NCBI GenBank assembly: GCA_037783545.1
Contig: JBBELK010000509.1
Location: 372,001 to 436,000 of the forward strand
Origin: Henricia sp. BOLD:AAB3569
Taxonomy: Eukaryota; Echinodermata; Asteroidea; Spinulosida; Echinasteridae
DNA: 64,000 nucleotides
Reading direction: 5' to 3'
Part shown: piece after piece, positions 1 through 13,152 of the stretch
Numbering within the stretch: position 1 is the stretch's first letter
Layout of the letters: each line of letters starts with the position of its first letter
Program-made: the position numbers and the translations under genes
The notes under the pieces: generated by a model
Seen by the model: the letters and a program-made list of their open reading frames with translations, nothing else
Told to the model about the DNA's origin: nothing
The model's database searches: none

Positions 1-7
1 CGTAGGC
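1..7 (+). rRNA. 3' end of a 5S rRNA gene cut by the window edge
   Basis: The first seven bases match gene positions 112-118 of the following copies and are followed by the usual ACTTTT terminator. The gene body lies outside the window. Confidence 0.85.
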
Positions 8-45
8 ACTTTTGTTTTTAGTAAAATATTGTTCTTCAGTAAACG

Positions 46-55
46 TTTCAAATTA
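46..55 (+). promoter_or_regulatory. TATA-like upstream element of 5S gene 1
   Basis: TTTCAAATTA occupies -30 to -21 relative to the 5S start at 76. Every unit has this element as either TTTCAAATTA or TTTAAAATTA, differing only at -27. TATA-like boxes near -30 assist Pol III transcription of 5S genes in insects, fungi and plants; that it does so here is inferred from position and composition. Confidence 0.5.
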
Positions 56-75
56 CGCAAACCTGTTAAGCATTC

Positions 76-193
76 GTCTACGACCATACCACATTGAATA
101 CACCGGTTCCCGTCTGATCACCGCAGTTAAGCAACGTTGGGCTCGGTCAGTACTTCGGTGGGAGACCACCTGGGAAAACCGAGTGTCGTAGTC
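76..193 (+). rRNA. 5S ribosomal RNA (copy 1, used as reference for numbering)
   Basis: 5S rRNA of the large ribosomal subunit, transcribed by Pol III. The copy starts GTCTACGACC and ends GTCGTAGTC; the ends pair as helix I. The internal promoter fits animal 5S genes: box A at gene positions 50-64 (125-139, containing GTTAAGCAACG), intermediate element at 67-72, box C at 80-97 (155-172, containing GGGAGACCACCTG). Loop E is present as AGTA (74-77) opposite GGAGAC. The length of 118 nt is close to the usual ~120. This copy belongs to a 16-member class with T102A and G117T; G117T replaces a U-G pair in helix I with U-U. The predominant copies end GTAGGC. Confidence 0.95.
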
Positions 194-200
194 ACTTTTG
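194..200 (+). terminator. Pol III T-run terminator of 5S gene 1
   Basis: ACTTTTG follows the gene, giving a run of four T immediately 3' of the mature end, backed up a few bases later by a second T run. The arrangement is shared by nearly all copies. Eight copies have only TTT in the first run (see gene 8). Confidence 0.75.
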
Positions 201-450
201 TTTTGTCGAGTAAAATATTGTTCTTCAGTAAACGTTTAAAATTACGCAAACCTGTTAAGCATTCGTCTACGACCATACCACATTGAATACACCGGTTCCC
301 GTCTGATCACCGCAGTTAAGCAACGTTGGGCTCGGTCAGTACTTCGGTGGGAGACCACCTGGGAATACCGAGTGTCGTAGGCACTTTTGTTTTTAGTAAA
401 ATATTGTTCTTCAGTAAACGTTTCAAATTACGCAAACCTGTTAAGCATTC

Positions 451-568
451 GTCTACGACCATACCACATTGAATACACCGGTTCCCGTCTGATCACCGCA
501 GTTAAGCAACGTTGGGCTCAGGCATTACTTCGGTGGGAGACCACCTGGGAATACCGAGTGTCGTAGGC
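451..568 (+). rRNA. 5S rRNA copy 3, loop-E variant
   Basis: This copy reads CTCAGGCATTAC where the common form reads CTCGGTCAGTAC, giving G70A, T72G and G75T. G75 is the bulged G of the loop-E motif contacted by TFIIIA and ribosomal protein in well-studied 5S RNAs. Twelve copies share G75T (starts 451, 2130, 9221, 11278, 12028, 15771, 20066, 21182, 21740, 22487, 39287, 40596). They may be pseudogenes or a minor 5S type; sequence alone does not decide. Confidence 0.85.
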
Positions 569-1383
569 ACTTTTGTTTTGTCGAGTAAAATATTGTTCTT
601 CAGTAAACGTTTAAAATTACGCAAACCTGTTAAGCATTCGTCTACGACCATACCACATTGAATACACCGGTTCCCGTCTGATCACCGCAGTTAAGCAACG
701 TTGGGCTCGGTCAGTACTTCGGTGGGAGACCACCTGGGAATACCGAATGTCGTAGGCACTTTTGTTTTTAGTAAAATATTGTTCTTCAGTAAACGTTTAA
801 AATTACGCAAACCTGTTAAGCATTCGTCTACCACCGTACCACATTGAATACACCGGTTCCCGTCTGATCACCGCAGTTAAGCAACGTTGGGCTCGGTCAG
901 TACTTCGGTGGGAGACCACCTGGGAATACCGAGTGTCGTAGGCACTTTTGTTTTTAGTAAAATATTGTTCTTCAGTAAACGTTTCAAATTACGCAAACCT
1001 GTTAAGCATTCGTCTACGACCATACCACATTGAATACACCGGTTCCCGTCTGATCACCGCAGTTAAGCAACGTTGGGCTCGGTCAGTACTTCGGTGGGAG
1101 ACCACCTGGGAATACCGAGTGTCGTAGGCACTTTTGTTTTTAGTAAAATATTGTTCTTCAGTAAACGTTTCAAATTACGCAAACCTGTTAAGCATTCGTC
1201 TACGACCATACCACATTGAATACACCGGTTCCCGTCTGATCACCGCAGTTAAGCAACGTTGGGCTCGGTCAGTACTTCGGTGGGAGACCACATGGGAATA
1301 CCGAGTGTCGTAGGCACTTTTGTTTTTAGTAAAATATTGTTCTTCGGTAAACGTTTAAAATTACGCAAACCTGTTAAGCATTC

Positions 1384-1501
1384 GTCTACGACCATACCAC
1401 ATTGAATACACCGGTTCCCGTCTGATCACCGCAGTTAAGCAACGTTGGGCTCGGTCAGTACTTCGGTGGGAGACCACCTGGGAATACCGAGTGTCGTAGG
1501 C
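1384..1501 (+). rRNA. 5S rRNA copy 8, shortened first terminator
   Basis: The gene body is ordinary, but the following spacer reads CACTTTGTTTTT instead of CACTTTTGTTTTT, so the first T run has three rather than four T. Animal Pol III usually needs at least four, so termination should shift to the T5 run a few bases on and give a slightly longer transcript. The same change follows the genes at 3063, 4742, 5674, 8661, 10718, 13339 and 16332, so it has spread by duplication. Confidence 0.85.
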
Positions 1502-4500
1502 ACTTTGTTTTTAGTAAAATATTGTTCTTCATTAAACGTTTCAAATTACGCAAACCTGTTAAGCATTCGTCTACGACCATACCACATTGAATACACCGGT
1601 TCCCGTCTTATCACCGCAGTTAAGCAACGTTGGGCTCGGTCAGTACTTCGGTGGGAGACCACATGGGAATACCGAGTGTCGTAGGCACTTTTGTTTTTAG
1701 TAAAATATTGTTCTTCAGTAAACGTTTCAAATTACGCAAACCTGTTAAGCATTCGTCTACGACCATACCACATTGAATACACCGGTTCCCGTCTGATCAC
1801 CGCAGTTAAGCAACGTTGGGCTCGGTCAGTACTTCGGTGGGAGACCACCTGGGAATACCGAGTGTCGTAGGCACTTTTGTTTTGTCGAGTAAAATATTGT
1901 TCTTCAGTAAACGTTTAAAATTACGCAAACCTGTTAAGCATTCGTCTACGACCATACCACATTGAATACACCGGTTCCCGTCTGATCACCGCAGTTAAGC
2001 AACGTTGGGCTCGGTCAGTACTTCGGTGGGAGACCACCTGGGAATACCGAGTGTCGTAGGCACTTTTGTTTTTAGTAAAATATTGTTCTTCAGTAAACGT
2101 TTCAAATTACGCAAACCTGTTAAGCATTCGTCTACGACCATACCACATTGAATACACCGGTTCCCGTCTGATCACCGCAGTTAAGCAACGTTGGGCTCAG
2201 GCATTACTTCGGTGGGAGACCACCTGGGAATACCGAGTGTCGTAGGCACTTTTGTTTTGTCGAGTAAAATATTGTTCTTCAGTAAACGTTTAAAATTACG
2301 CAAACCTGTTAAGCATTCGTCTACGACCATACCACATTGAATACACCGGTTCCCGTCTGATCACCGCAGTTAAGCAACGTTGGGCTCGGTCAGTACTTCG
2401 GTGGGAGACCACCTGGGAATACCGAATGTCGTAGGCACTTTTGTTTTTAGTAAAATATTGTTCTTCAGTAAACGTTTAAAATTACGCAAACCTGTTAAGC
2501 ATTCGTCTACGACCGTACCACATTGAATATACCGGTTCCCGTCTGATCACCGCAGTTAAGCAACGTTGGGCTCGGTCAGTACTTCGGTGGGAGACCACCT
2601 GGGAATACCGAGTGTCGTAGGCACTTTTGTTTTTAGTAAAATATTGTTCTTCAGTAAACGTTTCAAATTACGCAAACCTGTTAAGCATTCGTCTACGACC
2701 ATACCACATTGAATACACCGGTTCCCGTCTGATCACCGCAGTTAAGCAACGTTGGGCTCGGTCAGTACTTCGGTGGGAGACCACCTGGGAATACCGAGTG
2801 TCGTAGGCACTTTTGTTTTTAGTAAAATATTGTTCTTCAGTAAACGTTTCAAATTACGCAAACCTGTTAAGCATTCGTCTACGACCATACCACATTGAAT
2901 ACACCGGTTCCCGTCTGATCACCGCAGTTAAGCAACGTTGGGCTCGGTCAGTACTTCGGTGGGAGACCACATGGGAATACCGAGTGTCGTAGGCACTTTT
3001 GTTTTTAGTAAAATATTGTTCTTCGGTAAACGTTTAAAATTACGCAAACCTGTTAAGCATTCGTCTACGACCATACCACATTGAATACACCGGTTCCCGT
3101 CTGATCACCGCAGTTAAGCAACGTTGGGCTCGGTCAGTACTTCGGTGGGAGACCACCTGGGAATACCGAGTGTCGTAGGCACTTTGTTTTTAGTAAAATA
3201 TTGTTCTTCATTAAACGTTTTAAATTACGCAAACCTGTTAAGCATTCGTCTACGACCATACCACATTGAATACACCGGTTCCCGTCTGATCACCGCAGTT
3301 AAGCAACGTTGGGCTCGGTCAGTACTTCGGTGGGAGACCACCTGGGAAAACCGAGTGTCGTAGTCACTTTTGTTTTGTCGAGTAAAATATTGTTCTTCAG
3401 TAAACGTTTAAAATTACGCAAACCTGTTAAGCATTCGTCTACGACCATACCACATTGAATACACCGGTTCCCGTTTGATCACCGCAGTTAAGCAACGTTG
3501 GGCTCGGTCAGTACTTCGGTGGGAGACCACCTGGGAATACCGAGTGTCGTAGGCACTTTTGTTTTTAGTAAAATATTGTTCTTCAGTAAACGTTTCAAAT
3601 TACGCAAACCTGTTAAGCATTCGTCTACGACCGTACCACATTGAATACACCGGTTCCCGTCTTATCACCGCAGTTAAGCAACGTTTGGCTCGGTCAGTAC
3701 TTCGGTGGGAGACCACATGGGAATACCGAGTGTCGTAGGCACTTTTGTTTTTAGTAAAATATTGTTCTTCAGTAAACGTTTCAAATTACGCAAACCTGTT
3801 AAGCATTCGTCTACGACCATACCACATTGAATACACCGGTTCCCGTCTGATCACCGCAGTTAAGCAACGTTGGGCTCGGTCAGTACTTCGGTGGGAGACC
3901 ACCTGGGAATACCGAGTGTCGTAGGCACTTTTGTTTTGTCGAGTAAAATATTGTTCTTCAGTAAACGTTTAAAATTACGCAAACCTGTTAAGCATTCGTC
4001 TACGACCATACCACATTGAATACACCGGTTCCCGTCTGATCACCGCAGTTAAGCAACGTTGGGCTCGGTCAGTACTTCGGTGGGAGACCACCTGGGAATA
4101 CCGAGTGTCGTAGGCACTTTTGTTTTTAGTAAAATATTGTTTTTCAGTAAACGTTTCAAATTACGCAAACCTGTTAAGCATTCGTCTACGACCATACCAC
4201 ATTGAATACACCGGTTCCCGTCTGATCACCGCAGTTAAGCAACGTTGGGCTCGGTCAGTACTTCGGTGGGAGACCACCTGGGAATACCGAGTGTCGTAGG
4301 CACTTTTGTTTTTAGTAAAATATTGTTCTTCAGTAAACGTTTCAAATTACGCAAACCTGTTAAGCATTCGTCTACGACCATACCACATTGAATACACCGG
4401 TTCCCGTCTTATCACCGCAGTTAAGCAACGTTGGGCTCGGTCAGTACTTCGGTGGGAGACCACATGGGAATACCGAGTGTCGTAGGCACTTTTGTTTTTA

Positions 4501-4555
4501 GTAAAATATTGTTCTTCAGTAAACGTTTCAAATTACGCAAACCTGTTAAGCATTC

Positions 4556-7500
4556 GTCTACGACCATACCACATTGAATACACCGGTTCCCGTCTGATCA
4601 CCGCAGTTAAGCAATGTTGGGCTCGGTCAGTACTTCGGTGGGAGACCACCTGAGAATACCGAGTGTCGTAGGCACTTTTGGTTTTAGTAAAATATTGTTC
4701 TTCGGTAAACGTTTAAAATTACGCAAACCTGTTAAGCATTCGTCTACGACCACACCACATTGAATACACCGGTTCCCGTCTGATCACCGCAGTTAAGCAA
4801 CGTTGGGCTCGGTCAGTACTTCGGTGGGAGACCACCTGGGAATACCGAGTGTCGTAGGCACTTTGTTTTTAGTAAAATATTGTTCTTCATTAAACGTTTC
4901 AAATTACGCAAACCTGTTAAGCATTCGTCTACGACCATACCACATTGAATACACCGGTTCCCGTCTGATCACCGCAGTTAAGCAACGTTGGGTTCGGTCA
5001 GTACTTCGGTGGGAGACCACCTGGAAAAACCGAGTGTCGTAGTCACTTTTGTTTTGTCGAGTAAAATATTGTTCTTCAGTAAACGTTTAAAATTACGCAA
5101 ACCTGTTAAGCATTCGTCTACGACCATACCACATTGAATACACCGGTTCCCGTCTGATCACCGCAGTTAAGCAACGTTGGGCTCGGTCAGTACTTCGGTG
5201 GGAGACCACCTGGGAATACCGAGTGTCGTAGGCACTTTTGTTTTTAGTAAAATATTGTTCTTCATTAAACGTTTCAAATTACGCAAACCTGTTAAGCATT
5301 CGTCTACGATCATACCACATTGAATACACCGGTTCCCGTCTGATCACCGCAGTTAAGCAACGTTGGGCTCGGTCAGTACTTCGGTGGGAGACCACCTGGG
5401 AATACCGAGTGTCGTAGGCACTTTTGTTTTTAGTAAAATATTGTTCTTCAGTAAACGTTTAAAATTACGCAAACCTGTTAAGCATTCGTCTACGACCATA
5501 CCACATTGAATACACCGGTTCCCGTCTGATCACCGCAGTTAAGCAATGTTGGGCTCGGTCAGTACTTCGGTGGGAGACCACCTGAGAATACCGAGTGTCG
5601 TAGGCACTTTTGGTTTTAGTAAAATATTGTTCTTCGGTAAACGTTTAAAATTACGCAAACCTGTTAAGCATTCGTCTACGACCACACCACATTGAATACA
5701 CCGGTTCCCGTCTGATCACCGCAGTTAAGCAACGTTGGGCTCGGTCAGTACTTCGGTGGGAGACCACCTGGGAATACCGAGTGTCGTAGGCACTTTGTTT
5801 TTAGTAAAATATTGTTCTTCATTAAACGTTTCAAATTACGCAAACCTGTTAAGCATTCGTCTACGACCATACCACATTGAATACACCGGTTCCCGTCTGA
5901 TCACCGCAGTTAAGCAACGTTGGGCTCGGTCAGTACTTCGGTGGGAGACCACCTGGAAAAACCGAGTGTCGTAGTCACTTTTGTTTTGTCGAGTAAAATA
6001 TTGTTCTTCAGTAAACGTTTAAAATTACGCAAACCTGTTAAGCATTCGTCTACGACCATACCACATTGAATACACCGGTTCCCGTCTGATCACCGCAGTT
6101 AAGCAACGTTGGGCTCGGTCAGTACTTCGGTGGGAGACCACCTGGGAATACCGAGTGTCGTAGGCACTTTTGTTTTTAGTAAAATATTGTTCTTCATTAA
6201 ACGTTTCAAATTACGCAAACCTGTTAAGCATTCGTCTACGATCATACCACATTGAATACACCGGTTCCCGTCTGATCACCGCAGTTAAGCAACGTTGGGC
6301 TCGGTCAGTACTTCGGTGGGAGACCACCTGGGAATACCGAGTGTCGTAGGCACTTTTGTTTTTAGTAAAATATTGTTCTTCAGTAAACGTTTAAAATTAC
6401 GCAAACCTGTTAAGCATTCGTCTACGACCATACCACATTGAATACACCGGTTCCCGTCTGATCACCGCAGTTAAGCAACGTTGGGCTCGGTCAGTACTTC
6501 GGTGGGAGACCACCTGGGAATACCGAGTGTCGTAGGCACTTTTGTTTTTAGTAAAATATTGTTCTTCAGTAAACGTTTCAAATTACCCAAACCTGTTAAG
6601 CATTCGTCTACGACCATACCACATTGAATACACCGGTTCCCGTTTGATCACCGCAGTTAAGCAACGTTGGGCTCGGTCAGTACTTCGGTGGGAGACCACC
6701 TGGGAATATCGAGTGTCGTAGGCACTTTTGTTTTGTCGAGTAAAACATTGTTCTTCAGTAAACGTTTAAAATTACGCAAACCTGTTAAACATTCGTCTAC
6801 GACCATACCACATTGAATACACCGGATCCCGTCTGATCACCGCAGTTAAGCAACGTTGGGCTCGGTCAGTACTTCGGTGGGAGACCACCTGGGAATACCG
6901 AGTGTCGTAGGCACTTTTGTTTTTAGTAAAATATTGTTCTTCAGTAAACGTTTCAAATTACGCAAACCTGTTAAGCATTCGTCTACGACCATACCACATT
7001 GAATACACCGGTTCCCGTCTGATCACCGCAGTTAAGCAACGTTGGGCTCGGTCAGTACTTCGGTGGGAGACCACCTGGGAAAACCGAGTGTCGTAGTCAC
7101 TTTTGTTTTGTCGAGTAAAATATTGTTCTTCAGTAAACGTTTAAAATTACGCAAACCTGTTAAGCATTCGTCTACGACCATACCACATTGAATACACCGG
7201 TTCCCGTCTGATCACCGCAGTTAAGCAACGTTGGGCTCGGTCAGTACTTCGGTGGGAGACCACCTGGGAATACCGAATGCCGTAGGCACTTTTGTTTTTA
7301 GTAAAATATTGTTCTTCGGTAAACGTTTAAAATTACGCAAACCTGTTAAGCATTCGTCTACGACCATACCACATTGAATACACCGGTTCCCGTCTGATCA
7401 CCGCAGTTAAGCAACGTTGGTCTCGGTCAGTACTTCGGTGGGAGACCACCTGGGAATACCGAGTGTCGTAGGCACTTTTGTTTTGTCGAGTAAAATATTG

Positions 7501-7848
7501 TTCTTCAGTAAACGTTTAAAATTACGCAAACCTGTTAAGCATTCGTCTACGACCATACCACATTGAATACACCGGTTCCCGTCTGATCACCGCAGTTAAG
7601 CAACGTTGGGCTCGGTCAGTACTTCGGTGGGAGACCACCTGGGAATACCGAGTGTCGTAGGCACTTTTGTTTTTAGTAAAATATTGTTCTTCAGTAAACG
7701 TTTCAAATTACGCAAACCTGTTAAGCATTCGTCTACGACCATACCACATTGAATACACCGGTTCCCGTCTGATCACCGCAGTTAAGCAACGTTGGGCTCG
7801 GTCAGTACTTCGGTGGGAGACCACCTGGGAATACCGAGTGTCGTAGGC
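4556..7848 (+). rRNA. 5S rRNA genes 25-42
   Basis: Starts: 4556, 4742, 4927, 5116, 5302, 5488, 5674, 5859, 6048, 6234, 6420, 6606, 6795, 6981, 7170, 7356, 7545, 7731. Genes 25-29 and 30-34 form a five-unit tandem duplication (offset 932) marked by AATGTTGGG in genes 25 and 30. Genes 26 and 31 have the three-T terminator; genes 27, 32 and 38 carry the G117T end. Genes 29 and 34 read CTACGATC (C9T, still able to pair as U-G in helix I). Gene 36 is preceded by the ATTACCC spacer variant and gene 37 contains GGATCCC. Confidence 0.95.
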
Positions 7849-7916
7849 ACTTTTGTTTTTAGTAAAATATTGTTCTTCAGTAAACGTTTCAAATTACGCA
7901 AACCTGTTAAGCATTC

Positions 7917-10900
7917 GTCTACGACCATACCACATTGAATACACCGGTTCCCGTCTTATCACCGCAGTTAAGCAACGTTGGGCTCGGTCAGTACTTCGGT
8001 GGGAGACCACATGGGAATACCGAGTGTCGTAGGCACTTTTGTTTTTAGTAAAATATTGTTCTTCAGTAAACGTTTCAAATTACGCAAACCTGTTAAGCAT
8101 TCGTCTACGACCATACCACATTGAATACACCGGTTCCCGTCTGATCACCGCAGTTAAGCAACGTTGGGCTCGGTCAGTACTTCGGTGGGAGACCACCTGG
8201 GAATACCGAGTGTCGTAGGCACTTTTGTTTTTAGTAAAATATTGTTCTTCAGTAAACGTTTCAAATTACGCAAACCTGTTAAGCATTCGTCTACGACCAT
8301 ACCACATTGAATACACCGGTTCCCGTCTGATCACCGCAGTTAAGCAACGTTGGGCTCGGTCAGTACTTCGGTGGGAGACCACATGGGAATACCGAGTGTC
8401 GTAGGCACTTTTGTTTTTAGTAAAATATTGTTCTTCAGTAAACGTTTAAAATTACGCAAACCTGTTAAGCATTCGTCTACGACCATACCACATTGAATAC
8501 ACCGGTTCCCGTCTGATCACCGCAGTTAAGCAACGTTGGGCTCGGTCAGTACTTCGGTGGGAGACCACCTGAGAATACCGAGTGTCGTAGGCACTTTTGG
8601 TTTTAGTAAAATATTGTTCTTCGGTAAACGTTTAAAATTACGCAAACCTGTTAAGCATTCGTCTACGACCATACCACATTGAATACACCGGTTCCCGTCT
8701 GATCACCGCAGTTAAGCAACGTTGGGCTCGGTCAGTACTTCGGTGGGAGACCACCTGGGAATACCGAGTGTCGTAGGCACTTTGTTTTTAGTAAAATATT
8801 GTTCTTCATTAAACGTTTCAAATTACGCAAACCTGTCAAGCATTCGTCTACGACCATACCACATTGAATACACCGGTTCCCGTCTGATCACCGCAGTTAA
8901 GCAACGTTGGGCTCGGTCAGTACTTCGGTGGGAGACCACCTGGGAAAACCGAGTGTCGTAGTCACTTTTGTTTTGTCGAGTAAAATATTGTTCTTCAGTA
9001 AACGTTTAAAATTACGCAAACCTGTTAAGCATTCGTCTACGACCATACCACATTGAATACACCGGTTCCCGTTTGATCACCGCAGTTAAGCAACGTTGGG
9101 CTCGGTCAGTACTTCGGTGGGAGACCACCTGGGAATACCGAGTGTCGTAGGCACTTTTGTTTTTAGTAAAATATTGTTCTTCAGTAAACGTTTCAAATTA
9201 CGCAAACCTGTTAAGCATTCGTCTACGACCGTACCACATTGAATACACCGGTTCCCGTCTGATCACCGCAGTTAAGCAACGTTGGGCTCGGGCATTACTT
9301 CGGTGGGAGACCACCTGGGAATACCGAGTGTCGTAGGCACTTTTGTTTTGTCGAGTAAAATATTGTTCTTCAGTAAACGTTTAAAATTACGCAAACCTGT
9401 TAAGCATTCGTCTACGACCATACCACATTGAATACACCGGTTCCCGTCTGATCACCGCAGTTAAGCAACGTTGGGCTCGGTCAGTACTTCGGTGGGAGAC
9501 CACCTGGGAATACCGAGTGTCGTAGGCACTTTTGTTTTGTCGAGTAAAATATTGTTCTTCAGTAAACGTTTAAAATTACGCAAACCTGTTAAGCATTCGT
9601 CTACGACCATACCACATTGAATACACCGGTTCCCGTCTGATCACCGCAGTTAAGCAACGTTGGGCTCGGTCAGTACTTCGGTGGGAGACCACCTGGGAAT
9701 ACCGAGTGTCGTAGGCACTTTTGTTTTTAGTAAAATATTGTTCTTCAGTAAACGTTTCAAATTACGCAAACCTGTTAAGCATTCGTCTACGACCATACCA
9801 CATTGAATACACCGGTTCCCGTCTGATCACCGCAGTTAAGCAACGTTGGGCTCGGTCAGTACTTCGGTGGGAGACCACCTGGGAATACCGAGTGTCGTAG
9901 GCACTTTTGTTTTGTCGAGTAAAACATTGTTCTTCAGTAAACGTTTAAAATTACGCAAACCTGTTAAACATTCGTCTACGACCATACCACATTGAATACA
10001 GCGGATCCCGTCTGATCACCGCAGTTAAGCAACGTTGGGCTCGGTCAGTACTTCGGTGGGAGACCACCTGGGAATACCGAGTGTCGTAGGCACTTTTGTT
10101 TTTAGTAAAATATTGTTCTTCAGTAAACGTTTCAAATTACGCAAACCTGTTAAGCATTCGTCTACGACCATACCACATTGAATACACCGGTTCCCGTCTG
10201 ATCACCGCAGTTAAGCAACGTTGGGCTCGGTCAGTACTTCGGTGGGAGACCACCTGGGAATACCGAGTGTCGTAGGCACTTTTGTTTTTAGTAAAATATT
10301 GTTCTTCAGTAAACGTTTCAAATTACGCAAACCTGTTAAGCATTCGTCTACGACCATACCACATTGAATACACCGGTTCCCGTCTGATCACCGCAGTTAA
10401 GCAACGTTGGGCTCGGTCAGTACTTCGGTGGGAGACCACATGGGAATACCGAGTGTCGTAGGCACTTTTGTTTTTAGTAAAATATTGTTCTTCAGTAAAC
10501 GTTTAAAATTACGCAAACCTGTTAAGCATTCGTCTACGACCATACCACATTGAATACACCGGTTCCCGTCTGATCACCGCAGTTAAGCAACGTTGGGCTC
10601 GGTCAGTACTTCGGTGGGAGACCACCTGAGAATACCAAGTGTCGTAGGCACTTTTGGTTTTAGTAAAATATTGTTCTTCGGTAAACGTTTAAAATTACGC
10701 AAACCTGTTAAGCATTCGTCTACGACCATACCACATTGAATACACCGGTTCCCGTCTGATCACCGCAGTTAAGCAACGTTGGGCTCGGTCAGTACTTCGG
10801 TGGGAGACCACCTGGGAATACCGAGTGTCGTAGGCACTTTGTTTTTAGTAAAATATTGTTCTTCATTAAACGTTTCAAATTACGCAAACCTGTTAAGCAT

Positions 10901-13084
10901 TCGTCTACGACCATACCACATTGAATACACCGGTTCCCGTCTGATCACCGCAGTTAAGCAACGTTGGGCTCGGTCAGTACTTCGGTGGGAGACCACCTGG
11001 GAAAACCGAGTGTCGTAGTCACTTTTGTTTTGTCGAGTAAAATATTGTTCTTCAGTAAACGTTTAAAATTACGCAAACCTGTTAAGCATTCGTCTACGAC
11101 CATACCACATTGAATACACCGGTTCCCGTTTGATCACCGCAGTTAAGCAACGTTGGGCTCGGTCAGTACTTCGGTGGGAGACCACCTGGGAATACCGAGT
11201 GTCGTAGGCACTTTTGTTTTTAGTAAAATATTGTTCTTCAGTAAACGTTTCAAATTACGCAAACCTGTTAAGCATTCGTCTACGACCGTACCACATTGAA
11301 TACACCGGTTCCCGTCTGATCACCGCAGTTAAGCAACGTTGGGCTCGGGCATTACTTCGGTGGGAGACCACCTGGGAATACCGAGTGTCGTAGGCACTTT
11401 TGTTTTGTCGAGTAAAATATTGTTCTTCAGTAAACGTTTAAAATTACGCAAACCTGTTAAGCATTCGTCTACGACCATACCACATTGAATACACCGGTTC
11501 CCGTCTGATCACCGCAGTTAAGCAACGTTGGGCTCGGTCAGTACTTCGGTGGGAGACCACCTGGGAATACCGAGTGTCGTAGGCACTTTTGTTTTGTCGA
11601 GTAAAATATTGTTCTTCAGTAAACGTTTAAAATTACGCAAACCTGTTAAGCATTCGTCTACGACCATACCACATTGAATACACCGGTTCCCGTCTGATCA
11701 CCGCAGTTAAGCAACGTTGGGCTCGGTCAGTACTTCGGTGGGAGACCACCTGGGAATACCGAGTGTCGTAGGCACTTTTGTTTTTAGTAAAATATTGTTC
11801 TTCAGTAAACGTTTCAAATTACGCAAACCTGTTAAGCATTCGTCTACGACCATACCACATTGAATACACCGGTTCCCGTCTGATCACCGCAGTTAAGCAA
11901 CGTTGGGCTCGGTCAGTACTTCGGTGGGAGACCACATGGGAATACCGAGTGTCGTAGGCACTTTTGTTTTTAGTAAAATATTGTTCTTCAGTAAACGTTT
12001 CAAATTACGCAAACCTGTTAAGCATTCGTCTACGACCGTACCACATTGAATACACCGGTTCCCGTCTGATCACCGCAGTTAAGCAACGTTGGGCTCGGGC
12101 ATTACTTCGGTGGGAGACCACCTGGGAATACCGAGTGTCGTAGGCACTTTTGTTTTGTCGAGTAAAATATTGTTCTTCAGTAAACGTTTAAAATTACGCA
12201 AACCTGTTAAGCATTCGTCTACGACCATACAACATTGAATACACCGGTTCCCGTCTGATCACCGCAGTTAAGCAACGTTGGGCTCGGTCAGTACTTCGGT
12301 GGGAGACCACCTGGGAATACCGAGTGTCGTAGGCACTTTTGTTTTGTCGAGTAAAATATTGTTCTTCAGTAAACGTTTAAAATTACGCAAACCTGTTAAG
12401 CATTCGTCTACGACCATACCACATTGAATACACCGGTTCCCGTCTGATCACTGCAGTTAAGCAACGTTGGGCTCGGTCAGTACTTCGGTGGGAGACCACC
12501 TGGGAATACCGAGTGTCGTAGGCACTTTTGTTTTGTCGAGTAAAATATTGTTCTTCAGTAAACGTTTAAAATTACGCAAACCTGTTAAGCATTCGTCTAC
12601 GACCATACCACATTGAATACACCGGTTCCCGTCTGATCACTGCAGTTAAGCAACGTTGGGCTCGGTCAGTACTTCGGTGGGAGACCACCTGGGAATACCG
12701 AGTGTCGTAGGCACTTTTGTTTTTAGTAAAATATTGTTCTTCAGTAAACGTTTCAAATTACGCAAACCTGTTAAGCATTCGTCTACGACCATACCACATT
12801 GAATACACCGGTTCCCGTCTGATCACCGCAGTTAAGCAACGTTGGGCTCGGTCAGTACTTCGGTGGGAGACCACCTGGGAATACCGAGTGTCGTAGGCAC
12901 TTTTGTTTTTAGTAAAATATTGTTCTTCAGTAAACGTTTCAAATTACGCAAACCTGTTAAGCATTCGTCTACGACCATACCACATTGAATACACCGGTTC
13001 CCGTCTGATCACCGCAGTTAAGCAACGTTGGGCTCGGTCAGTACTTCGGTGGGAGACCACATGGGAATACCGAGTGTCGTAGGC
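7917..13084 (+). rRNA. 5S rRNA genes 43-70
   Basis: Starts: 7917, 8103, 8289, 8475, 8661, 8846, 9035, 9221, 9410, 9599, 9785, 9974, 10160, 10346, 10532, 10718, 10903, 11092, 11278, 11467, 11656, 11842, 12028, 12217, 12406, 12595, 12781, 12967. Genes 44-53 and 55-64 are an 11-unit duplication with offset 2,057. Genes 50-52 recur again as 65-67. Genes 67 and 68 share a private C47T and are a one-unit tandem duplication. Loop-E variants are 50, 61 and 65; C95A copies are 43, 45, 56, 64 and 70; three-T terminators follow 47 and 58. Confidence 0.95.
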
Positions 13085-13152
13085 ACTTTTGTTTTTAGTA
13101 AAATATTGTTCTTCAGTAAACGTTTCAAATTACGCAAACCTGTTAAGCATTC

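Larger units (their letters stand above)
265..4487 (+). rRNA. 5S rRNA genes 2-24
   Basis: Each gene is 118 nt. Starts: 265, 451, 640, 826, 1012, 1198, 1384, 1569, 1755, 1944, 2130, 2319, 2505, 2691, 2877, 3063, 3248, 3437, 3623, 3809, 3998, 4184, 4370. Genes 2-8 and 11-17 are a nine-unit duplication with offset 1,679, and part of the pattern recurs a third time. Genes 3 and 12 carry the loop-E change G75T. Genes 7, 9, 16, 20 and 24 carry C95A in box C. Genes 8 and 17 have a three-T terminator. Gene 5 has G7C, which breaks a helix I pair. Gene 18 belongs to the G117T class. Confidence 0.95.
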
